64,000 nucleotides of DNA from Okapia johnstoni. Lineage: Eukaryota; Chordata; Mammalia; Artiodactyla; Giraffidae. Numbering within the stretch: the stretch's first letter is position 1; each line of letters begins with the position of its first letter. Made by a program: the position numbers and the translations under genes. The stretch lies in contig CM044315.1 of the NCBI GenBank assembly GCA_024291935.2, forward strand, positions 51,682,385 through 51,746,384. Reading direction: 5' to 3'. Below are positions 34,755 to 46,590 of the stretch, one piece after another. The notes beneath the pieces were generated by a model. The model was given only the letters and a program-made list of their open reading frames with translations. It was not told the DNA's origin and did not search any database.

Positions 34755-35055
34755 GTAGGAGATGCAGTCCTGAATGTTCATTGGAAGGTCTGATGTTGAA
34801 GCTGAAACTCCAACACTTTGGCCACCTGATGCGAAGAGCTGACTCATTTGAAAAGACCCTGATGCTGGGAAAGATTGAAGGCAGGAGAAGAAGGGGATGA
34901 CAGAGGATGAGATGGTTGGATGGCATCACTGACTCAATGGACATGGGTTTGGATAAACTCCATGTCCATGTTGGTGATGGACAGGGAGGCGTGCTGTAGT
35001 CTATGGGGTCGCAAAGAGTTGGACACGACTGAGCGACTAAACTGAACTGAACTGA
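34755..35055 (+). mobile_element. BovB LINE copy F (3' end)
   Basis: 300 bp of the BovB 3' region, ending in repeated ACTGA units. ACTGGAAATAA at 34744-34754 and 35056-35066 is a perfect 11-bp target duplication. It carries an internal change near 34962 where 'ccatgtccatg' replaces the usual 'gggagt'. Confidence 0.94.
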
Positions 35056-35066
35056 ACTGGAAATAA

Positions 35067-35332
35067 AACCAGGTAAGATGCAAAAGACCCAGCAGACATT
35101 GTCTATCAGGCATAGAAGCTGCTCAATTAATGCTAATTCCCTTTCCCTAGAATTATCTCTTAAAAATTGATTGCAATTCATTCTACATGAATGAAGATGA
35201 AAAAGAGGAGTTTTATAAATTAGGGACTGTATCAGTCAGCTTCAAAAGGTATTTTTGGGAGTAGAGGGAATTTAAGGAGTAAAGAATATATGAGGAGATG
35301 AAGAAAGGAAGGCCTGAAAGTGGAGCTGTAGG
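35067..35332. other. Short unique stretch
   Basis: No gene or repeat recognised. Confidence 0.4.
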
Positions 35333-35552
35333 ATTGTGTGTGTGCTAAGTCGCTTCAGTCATGTCTGACTCTTTGTGACCCCAGAGGAGCTGCCAGGCTC
35401 CTCTGTCCATGGACTTCTCCAGGCAAAAATACTGAAGTGGGTTGCCATGCCCTCCTCCAGTGGATCTTCCCAGTCCAGGGATCAAACCTACATCTCTTAG
35501 GATTCCTGCATTGGCAGGCAGGTTCTTTACTACTAGCGCCGCCTGGGATTCG
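35333..35552 (-). repeat. Bov-tA SINE, antisense
   Basis: From the GT-rich tail 'gtgtgtgctaagtcgcttcag' to the head 'ctagcgccgcctgggattc'. The body has a small loss at 'ccccagaggagctgcc'. Confidence 0.9.
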
Positions 35553-35807
35553 ACAGCTAGTCACTGACTACAGCCAGAAGCATGGCTGGAGAGGCTGGGC
35601 CCACACAGAAGTTCAAGAAGATGCGGTGCCTTGTGTGATGTCACCTAGTGGGATCAGCGCAGGAAGAAAGCGCAAAGGAAATGGGAGGAGACAATGAAAC
35701 ATTGGCTGAAATCAGAGAGTAGAGCAGGGAAAAAATAGTTCAGAAAGTTAGATTGGCCAGGTAAAGAAGCCTGAGAGGCTGTGGGGGAAACGGGGAAAGT
35801 TTGGAGT
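35553..35807. other. Short non-coding stretch
   Basis: More GC-rich than its surroundings; no gene recognised. Confidence 0.35.
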
Positions 35808-35990
35808 TAGAATAACATGTTATCAATCCAGACTCGGCCATTATTAGCTATATGATCTGACATAATACTTAATTTCTCTAAGCCTCAGTAACCTAATATG
35901 GAAAAGGGGGATAAACCTTGCAGGCAAAGTTGTCATGAGGATTAAGTGAAATGATGTATGTAAAACTCCTGGGCTTGGCACTTTAATTAG
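35808..35990 (+). repeat. MIR SINE
   Basis: 'ccagactcggccattattagctatatgatctgaca', 'cttaatttctctaagcctcagt', 'gttgtcatgaggattaagtgaaatgatg' and 'cttggcac' follow the MIR body closely. It is the best MIR in the window. Confidence 0.85.
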
Positions 35991-37837
35991 ACACTCTATA
36001 AAATTTAACTACCGCAGTATCTTTGTAGATCCTTAGGTCTTTCATGGCCATTTTGATATCTATTGTTCTTAATAGTATTAGCAGTGGAATCCCAATGAAC
36101 TTTCTTTCAGAAAAGAATTGGAGACATTTATCTATGACACTTGAACTGGTACTTGAAAAATTGCTCTTTAAATATCTGTAATGTGTTTTTCTAGTGTATC
36201 TTACATTTTCAAGAGAGTATATTAAATGAATTTCATTAGATTACACCATCATTGAGGGCAGAAGCTAAGCATTCATCTACTTATAACTTTCCATAGTACT
36301 TACTACAATCTGGTATCCTGCACAGAGTTGACAGCTGATGAATGTTGTTAATAGCAATAACTGTATCAATCCCTGCCTCATACTACCTATAAGTTTCCCA
36401 AACTTGAAATGAGCAAAAAAAAAAGCAGGGGGGGTGGAAAAAAACATTTTATGTGTTTGGAATGAATTGACCAACTATGAAAAGTAGCTAAAATAGGTGA
36501 ACAATATGAAATAAATTTTGTATAAATTCAAATGTGAAAAGGCAATACTTGAATAAACATAAAATAACTTGTATTGTTTGATTTTAACCTTAGCTGAATG
36601 GCTACACTAGAAATTATCACAAGAACATTTTTCAGATGACCTCGTACTTGAAGTTATAAAAGTATCCATGGAAATTTTCATTTTCAGAAGGTCACAGTAG
36701 TACATTTTTCATACAGTTAAAAAATCAACAATCTTATTGTTAAAGGTAAATCTGCAAGACTTAGATAATGATCTGTTTTCTGGTCAATTGTTTCCTCTCC
36801 ATTGTGTGCAAAACTAGATCATTCAGAGGGGTCTCATTTGTCTTGAGCTTTATGGCATAATTGGCCAAATACCCACAGAGGCGTTAGCCCAGAATTCCAA
36901 TTGATTTCCAAATGAAAATGTGTAGGCATATTTAAAACAGAAACCAACAGCACAGTGATATATAGGTTTAATTTTTTTCTCAATTTTAATGATGTGAAAA
37001 ATTCTTCTATGAATAAAGAATTGATTGTTTGAACATTGCGCAAAAATAGAGCAAGAAAATAATTGGACTCTGGAGCAATTAAAATCAGATTAGTCACTAC
37101 TACAGTGTACTGTATCATCCTTATAATATCTTTTTGTTCCTTTATTAAGTGACTAAATATGGGCACATATCAGTGATCTTGATCTCATTTCTGTTATCTT
37201 GAGTTGCAGTCAACTTACTTTAACCCTGGCATATCTTTATTGAACCATTAAGCTAGTAGCTCTTACAGATTTTATTTACCATTTTAGGTTATAGGACCAT
37301 CTATTAATATATTAGAGTCAAGACAATAGAGAAGGAATAGATTTACTTTCTGAGAAAGCAACAGAGGAGATACAACATGAGGATATTAATAAATGTCCAT
37401 TGACAGATGAATAGGTAAAACAAAAAAAACAACCCAAAAAAAGAAAACAAAAAATGCTTTTTAATCTAACTCTAAAATTTTTGGCTACTTTAAAAGTCAT
37501 TTTTAAATTAAAATCAAACATCACATGCAGACCGTAGCTTTCATGGGATCTGTTCAGCACAGCATGTAGCACAGGCCCAGGGCAGCAGTGAGATTCTCTG
37601 TCGCTATAAGGAGTATAACTTGGTATGCAGTGAACATTCGTCTTCAACAGACCTATTTCCTCCCTTTATTTCTGAACTTCGCAACTCAGGGTTAAATTAA
37701 AAGTGAAATTTCATTTTTTGTTTCATTTTGAATATTAATCACCATTAACAGTGGAAGAATAAAAGCATGATAGATAAGATTATGGACTCAATCCTGTGTT
37801 GACTATTTACTGAGAATATCCTCCAGCACTTTTTAAG
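35991..37837. other. Unique AT-rich DNA, no gene
   Basis: An A-rich patch is at 37421-37457. A 30-bp phrase near 37391 ('aaatgtccattgacagatgaataggtaaa') resembles L1 ORF2 in sense and is too short to be sure. L2-like text near 36260-36350. Confidence 0.45.
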
Positions 37838-37955
37838 ATTCCACATATAAGTGGTATCATTGGTCTTTGTCTGACTTACTTCACTCAGAATGATAATCTC
37901 TAAGTCCATCCATGTTGCTGCAAATGGCATTATTTCATTCTTTGTTTATGACTAA
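37838..37955 (-). mobile_element. L1 3' UTR fragment, antisense
   Basis: 'gattccacatataagtggtatcattggtctttgtctgacttacttcactcag', then 'gataatctctaagtccatccatgttgctgcaaatggcattatttcattc' match old mammalian L1 (L1MA-like) in antisense. Confidence 0.8.
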
Positions 37956-38667
37956 GATTTTAAGTCTAGAGCTGGAACTTCATGTACCCAAATTATCAGC
38001 CTATGGTCCACTACAAAGTTCAGCTCTAGAGGCTCCTTGGGACTATTGTTTCCACACTATTGTAGGATCTGGTCCTAGAAGATGTGTTGAGAGGACTCTT
38101 TCTCAGGCAGGATACTAATGTGTGCAGAATGCAAGCTGTTCGTTCAGGCTTTGCTATCCTTTCTTGGCCCCGGGAATACATTTAGAGGTGTACCTTCTAC
38201 TATTGTTATTCAGAAAAAAAAGGTGTGGTACTTTACACACAGCTTATACTCAATAAAGTTTTGTTAAATGGAATTACCTCCTGGTGACCTTTAAATGTTA
38301 CCTCCTTAGAGGATAATTCCCTCTCCGACTCAGTCAAGTCCTTGTTTTGTGTTATCATAGCACCTTTTATTTCCTCATAGACTTTGTATAGCATTAATTA
38401 ATTGATTAATTAATTGTCATCACTTACTCAATATCTATTCTTCTGAAGATCCAGGCAGTTATTGTACCTGTCTTAGTGACCACTGTTCTTACACTTTTTG
38501 CAATATCTATATGCTCTCAGGATATTTTATAAATTGGTAAAAAATGCTTAAACAGTTACTGCCTCATTCTACAATTACAGAAACTAAATTTTATTCCTCT
38601 GTCCTGTGCAGCCTGTTCACTTACTCCGTTGATATCTCATATGTTAAGTTTCTGTGTATGTATAGTG
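37956..38667. other. Unique DNA with (ATTA)n at 38393-38418
   Basis: A short ATTAATTAATTGATTAATTA repeat lies in otherwise unremarkable sequence; an L2-like phrase is near 38340-38400. Confidence 0.5.
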
Positions 38668-38890
38668 CGTGCATGCTAAATCACTTCTATAGTGTCCGAC
38701 TCTGTGTGACCCCATAGACTGTAGCCCACCAGGCTCCTCTATCCATGGGATTCTCCAGGCAAGAATACTGGAGTGGGTAGCCATTCGCTTCTCCAGGGAA
38801 TCTTCCCAATCCACAGATTGAACCCATGTCTCTCACATCTATGTGCATTAGCAGGTGGATTCTTTACCACTAGTGCTACCTGGGACACCC
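38668..38890 (-). repeat. Bov-tA SINE, antisense
   Basis: 'gcgtgcatgctaaatcacttctatagtgtccgac' through 'ggattctccaggcaagaatactgg' to the head 'ctagtgctacctgggacaccc'. Confidence 0.9.
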
Positions 38891-40483
38891 GTGTGTGTAT
38901 TACTTACACCCGAGAGGCCAAACTTTGGCCTGCATTTTATTTAATCCAATTATCCCCTCTTCCACTGCTTTAAAGGAGTATTTTGAGAGTTAATCATGTA
39001 GTTAACACATTCTTCAGATTCCTCTTTTCTTTCTTTCCTCTTTTGCCACTCACCTTTTGGTCATTTCCCTAATTATTAATCCTTTAACTTGAAGTTGCTT
39101 TATGAAATATGTTAGCTGAGGTTTAGGCAAGGAAGCGATTTGTAGATCTAGTTATCTTTGCTATTTTCTACACTCTGCTGTATTAGGTAATCAAAAATTG
39201 AGTGTACATCTTGGAGAATGATTCCAAAAAACATCATGACTTTTCATAATGGCAAACTTAGATTAAATTAAAAAGCTATAAATGCAACCTTAAGAGATAT
39301 TTGATTCCTTTAGTTAGATCAATATTTTTCTGGCTGTTATTGTTTTATCTCTATATTAGAAACCAAAATCTAAGAAACTGTTTGAGAGAAAAATAATTAG
39401 CTTTAGTAGTGTGTAAAGTGGTGTAGTAGATAATAAGTTATTTAGAATTCTATTGAATTTTTCATATAGTTTAATCACAGAATAAAAAAGTGTTTTACTA
39501 ATTATGTTACCTTAAATTAAATCTGCTCTCATCCATCCTACCTAAAATAGAAGAACAAGTTTCTCTCTGTTTTCTGTGGAGAGTCAAATGGAGAAATATA
39601 TTCCCTTAAAAAGCTGAGTTGCTCTAAACAGGAGTTTCTTTATCTTTGTTATCTTTCTAAATGGTACAAAAAATTGGCTTGTCCCTAAGCAATCATGTTG
39701 TAATTAGTCAATAGTGACAGTAAACAAGAGTCCTACTCTCACTCCAATATTTCATTCCTCCAACAAAATGATTTGCAGAGTTAGTTTAATGGATTGCTGT
39801 CACCAGATTAATGGCCTCTCTTTGAAACTATGTCAACCTCTTGACTGGACATGCTTTTGATAGGTGTCCTAGCATATAGTTATAAGAAACAACCTATTAA
39901 CTTGTAACAAAGTTGTAGTTTTCTGAAGCGTTCGAAATGGGTACTTTATTTGCAGTAATACACCAAATTATCACATGTGTGCTTCTTTGTTTTACAAAAA
40001 AAAAAATATACAAGCTTTTTCTTTGTTTTCAGTCTTGCAAGGTGAATGTACTTCAGGCAAAGTACTACACAGAGCTATGCATGATTCCGGTTTGGCAAGG
40101 TGGAGGATAAAATCCTTTAAAGCATAGTATTTTTCTCTCCCTGTAAAAAAAAATTTACATTTTTCTTTCTGAGTGGCAGGTATTTGTGTCTGTGTGAATT
40201 AAACTTGATTTACAAAACAAAAGAGCTCTAGTTTATGAACAAAAGCTTTACTTCTCTACTCTTTTTTTAATATCTCAAAATACCTATTTTCTTTAAAAAT
40301 CTCTTACATGTTAAGTTCTTCAGTATTCTGAAGCAAAGCACAGGAGGATTTCTTGTGCTAGGATGGCTTACCATGTAAGAGAGACATATGTTTTAGCCAT
40401 ACATCTTGGCATGCAAACCTTTCACCTCTGGCCACTTTAAAACAACTGCTTGGGGAACATAAAATCCTTTGGGGAAATAAAGT
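38891..40483. other. Unique AT-rich DNA, repeat-poor
   Basis: No gene and no recognised repeat over 1.6 kb. The portion 39590-39960 is slightly less AT-biased and could be conserved non-coding sequence, which cannot be judged from one genome. Confidence 0.45.
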
Positions 40484-42538
40484 CCTTTTCATCATAGGGG
40501 ACTGGAATGCAAAAATAGTAAGTCAAGAGATACCTGGAGTAACAGGCAAATTGGGCCTTGGAGTACAAAATGAAGCAGGGCAAAGGCTAAAAGAGTTTTG
40601 CCAAGAGAACGCACTGGTCATAGCAAACACCCTCTTCCAACAACACAAGAGAAGACTCTACACATGGACATCACCAGATGGTCTATACCAAAACCAGATT
40701 GATTATATTCCTTGCAGCCAAAGATGGAGAAGCTCTATACAGTCAGCAAAAACAAGACGAGGAGCTGACTGTGGCTCAGATCATGAACTCCTTATTGCCA
40801 AATTCAGACTTAAATTGAAGGAAGTAGGGAAAACCACTAGACCATTCAGGTATGACCTAAATCAGATCCCTTACGGTAATAAGATGGGCTCAATAAAGGA
40901 CAGAAACGGTATGGACCTAACAGAAGCAGAAGATGCTAAGAAGAGGTAGCAAGAATACACAGAAGAACTATACAAAATAGATCTTACCCAGATAAGCATG
41001 ATGGTATGATCACTCACCTAGAGCCATCCATCCTAGAGTGCCAACTCAGGTGAACCATAGGAAACATTACTACGAACAAAGCTAGTGGAGGTGATGGATT
41101 TACAGCTGAACTATTTCAAATCCTAAAAGATGATGCTGTTAAAGTGTTGCACTCAATATGCCAGCAAATTTGGAAAACTCAGCAGTGCCCGCAGGACTAG
41201 AAAAAGTCCGTTTTCATTCCAAATCCAAGGAAAGGCAATGCCAACGAATGTTCAAACTACAGCACAATTGCACTCATCTCACGCTAGCAAAGTAATGCTC
41301 AAAATTCTCCAAGCCAGGCTTCAACAGTCTGTGAACCATGAACTTCCATATGTTCAAACTGGATTTAGAAAAAGCAGAGGAACCAGAGATCAAATTGCCA
41401 ACATCTGGTGGATCATCGAAAAAACAAGAGAATTCCAGAAAAATATCTACTTCTGCTTTATGGATTACACCAAAGCCTTTGACTGTGTAGATCACAACAA
41501 ACTGGAAAATTCTTAAAGAGATGGGAATACCAGACAACCTTACTGCCTCCTGAGAAATCTGTATGCAGGTCAAGAAACAACAGTTAGAATTGGACATGGA
41601 ACAACAGACTGGTTCCAGATCGGGAAAGGAGTATGTCAAGGCTGTATATTGTCACCCTGCTTATTTAACTTATATGCAGAGTCTGTCATGAGAAATGCTG
41701 GGCTGGATGAAGCACAAGCTGGAATCAAGATTGCCAGGAAAAATATCAATGTTCTCAGATACACAGATGACACCACCCTTATGGCAGAAAGTGAAGAAGA
41801 ACTAAAGAGCCTCTTAATGAAAGTGAAAGAGGAGAGTGAAAAAGCTGGCTTAAAGCTCAACATTCAAAAAACGAAGATCATGGCATTTGGTCCCATCACT
41901 TCATGCAAATAGATGGGGAAACAATGGAAACAGTGTCAGACTTTATTTTGGGGGGGCTCCAAAATTACTGCAGATGGTGACTGCAGCCATGAAATTAGAA
42001 GACGCTTGCTGCTTGGAAGAAAACTATGACCAACCTAGACAGCATATTAAAAAGCAGAGACATTACTTTGCCAACAAAGGTCCATCTCATCAAGGCTATG
42101 GTTTTTCCGGTAGTCATGTATGGATGTGAGAGTTAGACTATAAAGCAAGCTGGGCGCCGAAGAATTGATGCTTCTAAACTGTGGTGGTGGAGTAGACTCT
42201 TGAGAGTCCCTTGGACTGCAAGGACATCCAACCAGTCAATCCTAAAGGAGATCAGTCCTGAATATTCATTGGAAGGACTGATGCTGAAGCTGAATTTGCA
42301 ATACTTTGACCACCTGATGCAAAGAACTGACTCATTGGAAAAGACCCTGATGTTAGGAAAGATTGAGGGCAAGAAGAGAAGGGGACAAGAGAGGATTAGA
42401 TGGTTGGATGGCATCACCAACTCGATGGAGGTGATTTGAGCAAGCTCCGGGAGTTGATGATGGACAGGGAAGCCTGGCGTGTTGCAGTCCATGGAGCTGC
42501 AAGTAGTCAGACATGACTGAGCGACTGAACTGAACTGA
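40484..42538 (+). mobile_element. BovB LINE copy G, endonuclease C-terminus to 3' end
   Basis: 2.05 kb in sense. 40551-40949 is open and carries the C-terminal endonuclease (GVQNEAGQRLKEF, WTSPDG, NQIDYI). At about 40879 it jumps across roughly 370-480 bp of linker to 'aagatgggctcaataaagg'. The RT follows with frameshifts near 41040, 41510 and 41900. The catalytic motif is changed from YADD to YTDD (41760-41771, GCA to ACA). It ends in ACTGAACTGAA at about 42538. No convincing target duplication. Confidence 0.93.
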
Positions 42539-42759
42539 ATTTTGGGACCATCAGCAGCTAACTCTGAGTCCAACATGAGTTTATCTTATATAAAATGTTA
42601 CTTTGTATCTGTTAACTTTAGAACAATTTTCCAGTGTATTTAGGTTAGTGAAATTTATTCTCTAAAAATGAGATTGCTAGCAGAAAAAAGTACTGGCAGG
42701 AAGCAACACGTATCTTTTTTTCTGAATAACTTTGTGCTTTACTAATTCACCCATTTAGA
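42539..42759. other. Short unique stretch
   Basis: Nothing recognised. Confidence 0.35.
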
Positions 42760-43400
42760 AAAACTTTCCTGAATCCTTACTATGTGAATGCCCTGATAGG
42801 TGTTAAAAATAGAATAGTGAACAAGTTAAGATATGATGCTATCCCTCACAGAATTTAGAGAGGAGCTGAGTGATAAGTTCTACAACAGCGTTAAGTACTG
42901 AGTTCTCTGGTCATATGTGATGGCAGAGGAATACAGCACCTAATCTAGCCTTTGGAAATTCAGGGAAGTTTTATGCAAGGATCAAGGGCTCAGCTGAGTT
43001 AGCCACATGAAGAGATGATGAGGAAAGTGTATTCCAAGCAGAAACAAAAGCAAGAGCAATGACCTGAAGGACAAAAATTGCAGAGTGAATTCAAATAATT
43101 GAAATTCATTTTTTAAAAAAAGGCCTAAAGTTTATTATTGGTGTTTGGAACCTTATCCTAAGAGCAATTAAGATAAGGTAAGATATGTAAGATAATGTAG
43201 GATTTTGAGGATAGGAATGACATAATTAAATGAGTGATTTAGAAAGATCACTCAGGATTTAAAGTGAAGAACAGGTCTGGCAGGGACAAGATTGGGGGCA
43301 GGAAGCCCATTAGGGGGTTGTTAAAAATAATCTAAGTAGAAGATTCTGAGGCTTAAATTTAGGAAATGAACCTGGAGGTGAAGTAGGAGACAGTTAAAGA
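42760..43400 (+). repeat. Ancient repeat, probably L2/CR1 class
   Basis: 'attctgaatccttactatgtgaatgccctgataggtg...agaatagtgaacaag', 'gtattccaagcagaaacaaaagcaagagcaatgacctgaagg' and 'agaaagatcactcaggatttaaag' are in the order of the dispersed repeat also seen at 5960-6960. Confidence 0.5.
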
Positions 43401-43679
43401 GACATAACAATTCCAATGTCTATCTCTCCAACTCTACTTGTGTATTGTGAATTAGCTAGAGTTTTTGTCTGTATCTCTGCTAGTGACAGAATACTTAGAC
43501 TTCTAGATGCCTTAGAACCTTCAATATTAGAAAATGTCACTTGGCTAGGAATTTTATGAGCTATTGCTGAAACAACTGTTGGATGAGAAGGGACAGAAAA
43601 TTTATTTGTGGATATGAATGTTGTCATCTCTATCTTGCTGCAAGAGATAACACAAAGGAAATCCTAGAAAGAAGGCTTT
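43401..43679. other. Non-coding stretch
   Basis: No gene recognised. Confidence 0.35.
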
Positions 43680-43885
43680 GACCTTTGACAATTAAAAGTT
43701 CAACTGATACCAAAAGCAAAGACAATAATAACAAATGGGGTGACATCACACTAGAAAGCTTCTGCACAACAAAGGATCATCAGCAAAATGAAAAGACAAC
43801 CAACTAAATGAAAGAGAACATTTATAAATCATATGTCTGATAAGTGCTTAATATCTAAAATATATAAAGAGGTTATACAAAATTA
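43680..43885 (+). mobile_element. L1 ORF2 C-terminal fragment
   Basis: 'actagaaagcttctgcacaacaaaggatcatcagcaaaatgaaaagacaacc', then 'tttataaatcatatgtctgataagtgcttaatatctaaaatatataaagag' match old L1 ORF2 near its 3' end. Frame is broken. Confidence 0.8.
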
Positions 43886-44123
43886 TAGCCAGCTGGTTAG
43901 CAGTTGGGGTGGCCCTCTGGATGCATGAACTTGTGGGTACTGCCTGAACTGAAGCCTTCTAGAAGACTGTGCCCTTAACCTCTGGCATTTGGCTTACTTT
44001 GGGTAGTATAAATCATTCAGAATTTAAGATGAAAAGCATTATTAAGAATAAAGATGGTCATAATATAATCATGATACTGTTTTTCTCAGGAAAATATAAA
44101 TAGTCTACTATTAATAGAATGAA

Positions 44124-44318
44124 GCTTCCCTGGTGGCTCAGAGGGTAAAGAATCTGCCTGCAATGCAGGAGAGCCGGGTTCCATTCCTGGGTCAGGAAAA
44201 TCCCCTGGAGAAGGAAATGGCTACCCACTCCAGTATTGTTGCCTAGGAAATCCTGGGGACAGAGAAGCCTGGTGGGCTAGTCCATAGAGTCACAAGAGTT
44301 GGACACAATGTAGCAGGT
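44124..44318 (+). repeat. Bov-tA SINE
   Basis: 'gcttccctggtggctcagagggtaaagaatctgcctgcaatgcagg' is a well kept tRNA-like head. The body ends early at 'gttggacacaatgtagcagg'. Confidence 0.9.
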
Positions 44319-44334
44319 TTAAAATTCAAGAAGC

Positions 44335-44640
44335 AAAATTGCTAGAACAAGATATATTTTCTAAAATTCATCATGATCGTGGGAGATATTAATGTACTTA
44401 TAGTAACTAACAGCTCAAAGAAAAAATTTAGTATGATATAAACATGGACACCATAATTAACAATTAACAATTTTGACTTCTCTATCTACTTAGCACCCAC
44501 TAACTAGAAAACGCACATTTTCAAGCATACATGAAATGTTTAAATATTGACTATGTGCTAGACCATGGAAGTCTCAACAGTTTTCCACCCAAAATGGTAT
44601 TATATTACATTTAACTCATGAAAAATTAAGTCTATGTCCT
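44335..44640 (+). mobile_element. L1 ORF2 middle fragment, degenerate
   Basis: 'gatcgtgggagatattaatgtactt', 'ttttcaagcatacatgaaatgttt' and 'ctatgtgctagacca' follow old L1 ORF2 in sense. This part lies upstream of the 43680 piece in L1 coordinates, so the two are separate insertions or rearranged. Confidence 0.5.
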
Positions 44641-45530
44641 TTACTCTGTAGAACATACACTTTTATCTGTGTGCTTTTTTTAAGAGGCATCCAGTACTAT
44701 AAATGAAGTTGCTTGAGAAAATGGCACTCCTTTCTAATACACGTAATTGTGGGACATGTGAAGAACCAGGGATCTGTTAAAGTTTGGCTCCTGTGGCCTG
44801 TCAACTTGACTTTAGGATCACTGCCAATGTGTGTATGGTGTGTGTGTGCCCGAGTGCTTGCAATTTATTGCCTAAATTTACCTGTTCTCAACTCAACTCT
44901 TTAGCTTGTTTGTATTTTTCCCTTGATTATGTAACCCTTGACCTACTTGGGAAGCATGGAAGTTTCAGTAATTAATCATGCGGAGAGTCTCATCAATGAT
45001 GCGGAACAGTTTAATGAACTTCAGTATGCACAAATGTATAATGTTAACATATAGCCTGAGGGTATTGTTCTTTGTCTTTCTTTAACAGAGGTATCGTTTG
45101 TTCTAAGACTGCTTCAATTGATCTTACAGTGATTCAAAAAAAAATAACTGCAAGATAAAATCCATTTGAGGATTGAAAAATGAAAAATTATTCTGAAACC
45201 ATGACAAAACTCTTGAGCTCCTCCCTTTCTAGAAAAAAAGGTCTTTCGACATACAATGCTGTACGGTATTTCCTATCAGAGCTTCTCAAAGTTGAATGTG
45301 CATATACATTATCTAATGATCCTGTGAAAATGCAGATTCTCATCAAGTGGGTCAACAGAGAAGCCTAGATTCATTTCTAACAAGTTTCCAAATGATATTG
45401 ATATTGCTTGTATATACACCATATTGTTTGCATCAAGCTGAATATTATACTGAACTTTGATACCCTATTCAATGTATGTAACTATTAGACTTATTCATAT
45501 ATTTTACCCAGACTCATTTAAAAATTATTT
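44641..45530. other. Unique AT-rich DNA, no gene
   Basis: No coding frame can be supported; the 62- and 63-codon frames here have no recognisable features. Confidence 0.4.
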
Positions 45531-46590
45531 TGTTGTTGTTCAGTTGCTCAGCCTTGTCCAACTGTTTGCGACCCCATGGACTGCAGCATGCCAGGCTTTC
45601 CTGTCTTTCACCAACTCCCAGAACTTACTTAAACTCATGTCCATTGAGTTGCTGATGCCATCCAACCATCTCATCCTCTGTCATTCCCTTCTCCTCCTGT
45701 CTTCAATCTTTTCCAGCACAGGGTCTTTTCCAATGAATGTGCTCTTTGCATCAGGTGGCCAAAGTATTGGAGCTTCAACATCAGTACTTCCAATGAATAT
45801 TCAGAGTTGATTTCCTTAAGGATAGACTGGTTTGATCTCCTTGCTGTCCAAGAGACTCTCAAGAGTCCTTTCCAGCACCACAGTTCGAAGCATCAGTTCT
45901 TCAGTGCTCAGCTTTCTTTATAGTCCAAATCTCATATCCATACATGACTGCTGGAAAAACCATAGCTTTGACTATATTGACCTTTGTCAGCAAAGTGATG
46001 TCTCTGCTTTTTAACATGCTATCTAGGTTTGTCACAGCTTTTCTTCTTTGGAGCAAGTGTCTTTTAATATCATGGCTGTAGTCACCATCCACAGTGATTT
46101 TGGAGCCCAAGAAAATAAAGTCTGTCACTGCTTCCACTTTTTCTCCATCTATTTGCCATGAAATGATGGGACTGGATGCCATGATCTTAGTTTTTTGAAT
46201 GCTGAGTTTTAAGCCGACTTTTTCACTCTCCTCTTTCACCTTCATCAAGAGGCTCTTTAGTTCCTCTTTGTTTTCTGCCATTGGGGTGGTATCTGAGGTT
46301 ATTGATATTTCTCCTGGCAGTCTTGGTTCCAGCTTGTGATTCATCCAGCCCAGCATTTCTCATGATGTACTCTGCATATAAGTTAAATAAGCAGGGTGAC
46401 AATATACAGCCTTGATGGACTCCTTTTCTAACTTTGAACCAGTCCATTGTTCCATGTCTGGTTCTAGCTGTTGCTTCTTGACCTACATACAGATTTCTCA
46501 GGAGGCATGTAAGGTGGTCTGGTATTCCCATCTGTTTAAGAATTTTTGCAGTTTGTTGTGATCCACACAGTCAAAGGCTTTAGCATAATA
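45531..46590 (-). mobile_element. BovB LINE copy H (RT core to 3' end), YADD deleted
   Basis: Antisense BovB, 1.06 kb, with the (AAC)n type of 3' tail (TTGTTGTTGTTCAG at left). An 11-base deletion between 46290 and 46291 removes the YADD codons, and a gap near 45718 shortens the 3' region. It is truncated in the FDCVDHNK block near 46588. No clear target duplication. Confidence 0.92.
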
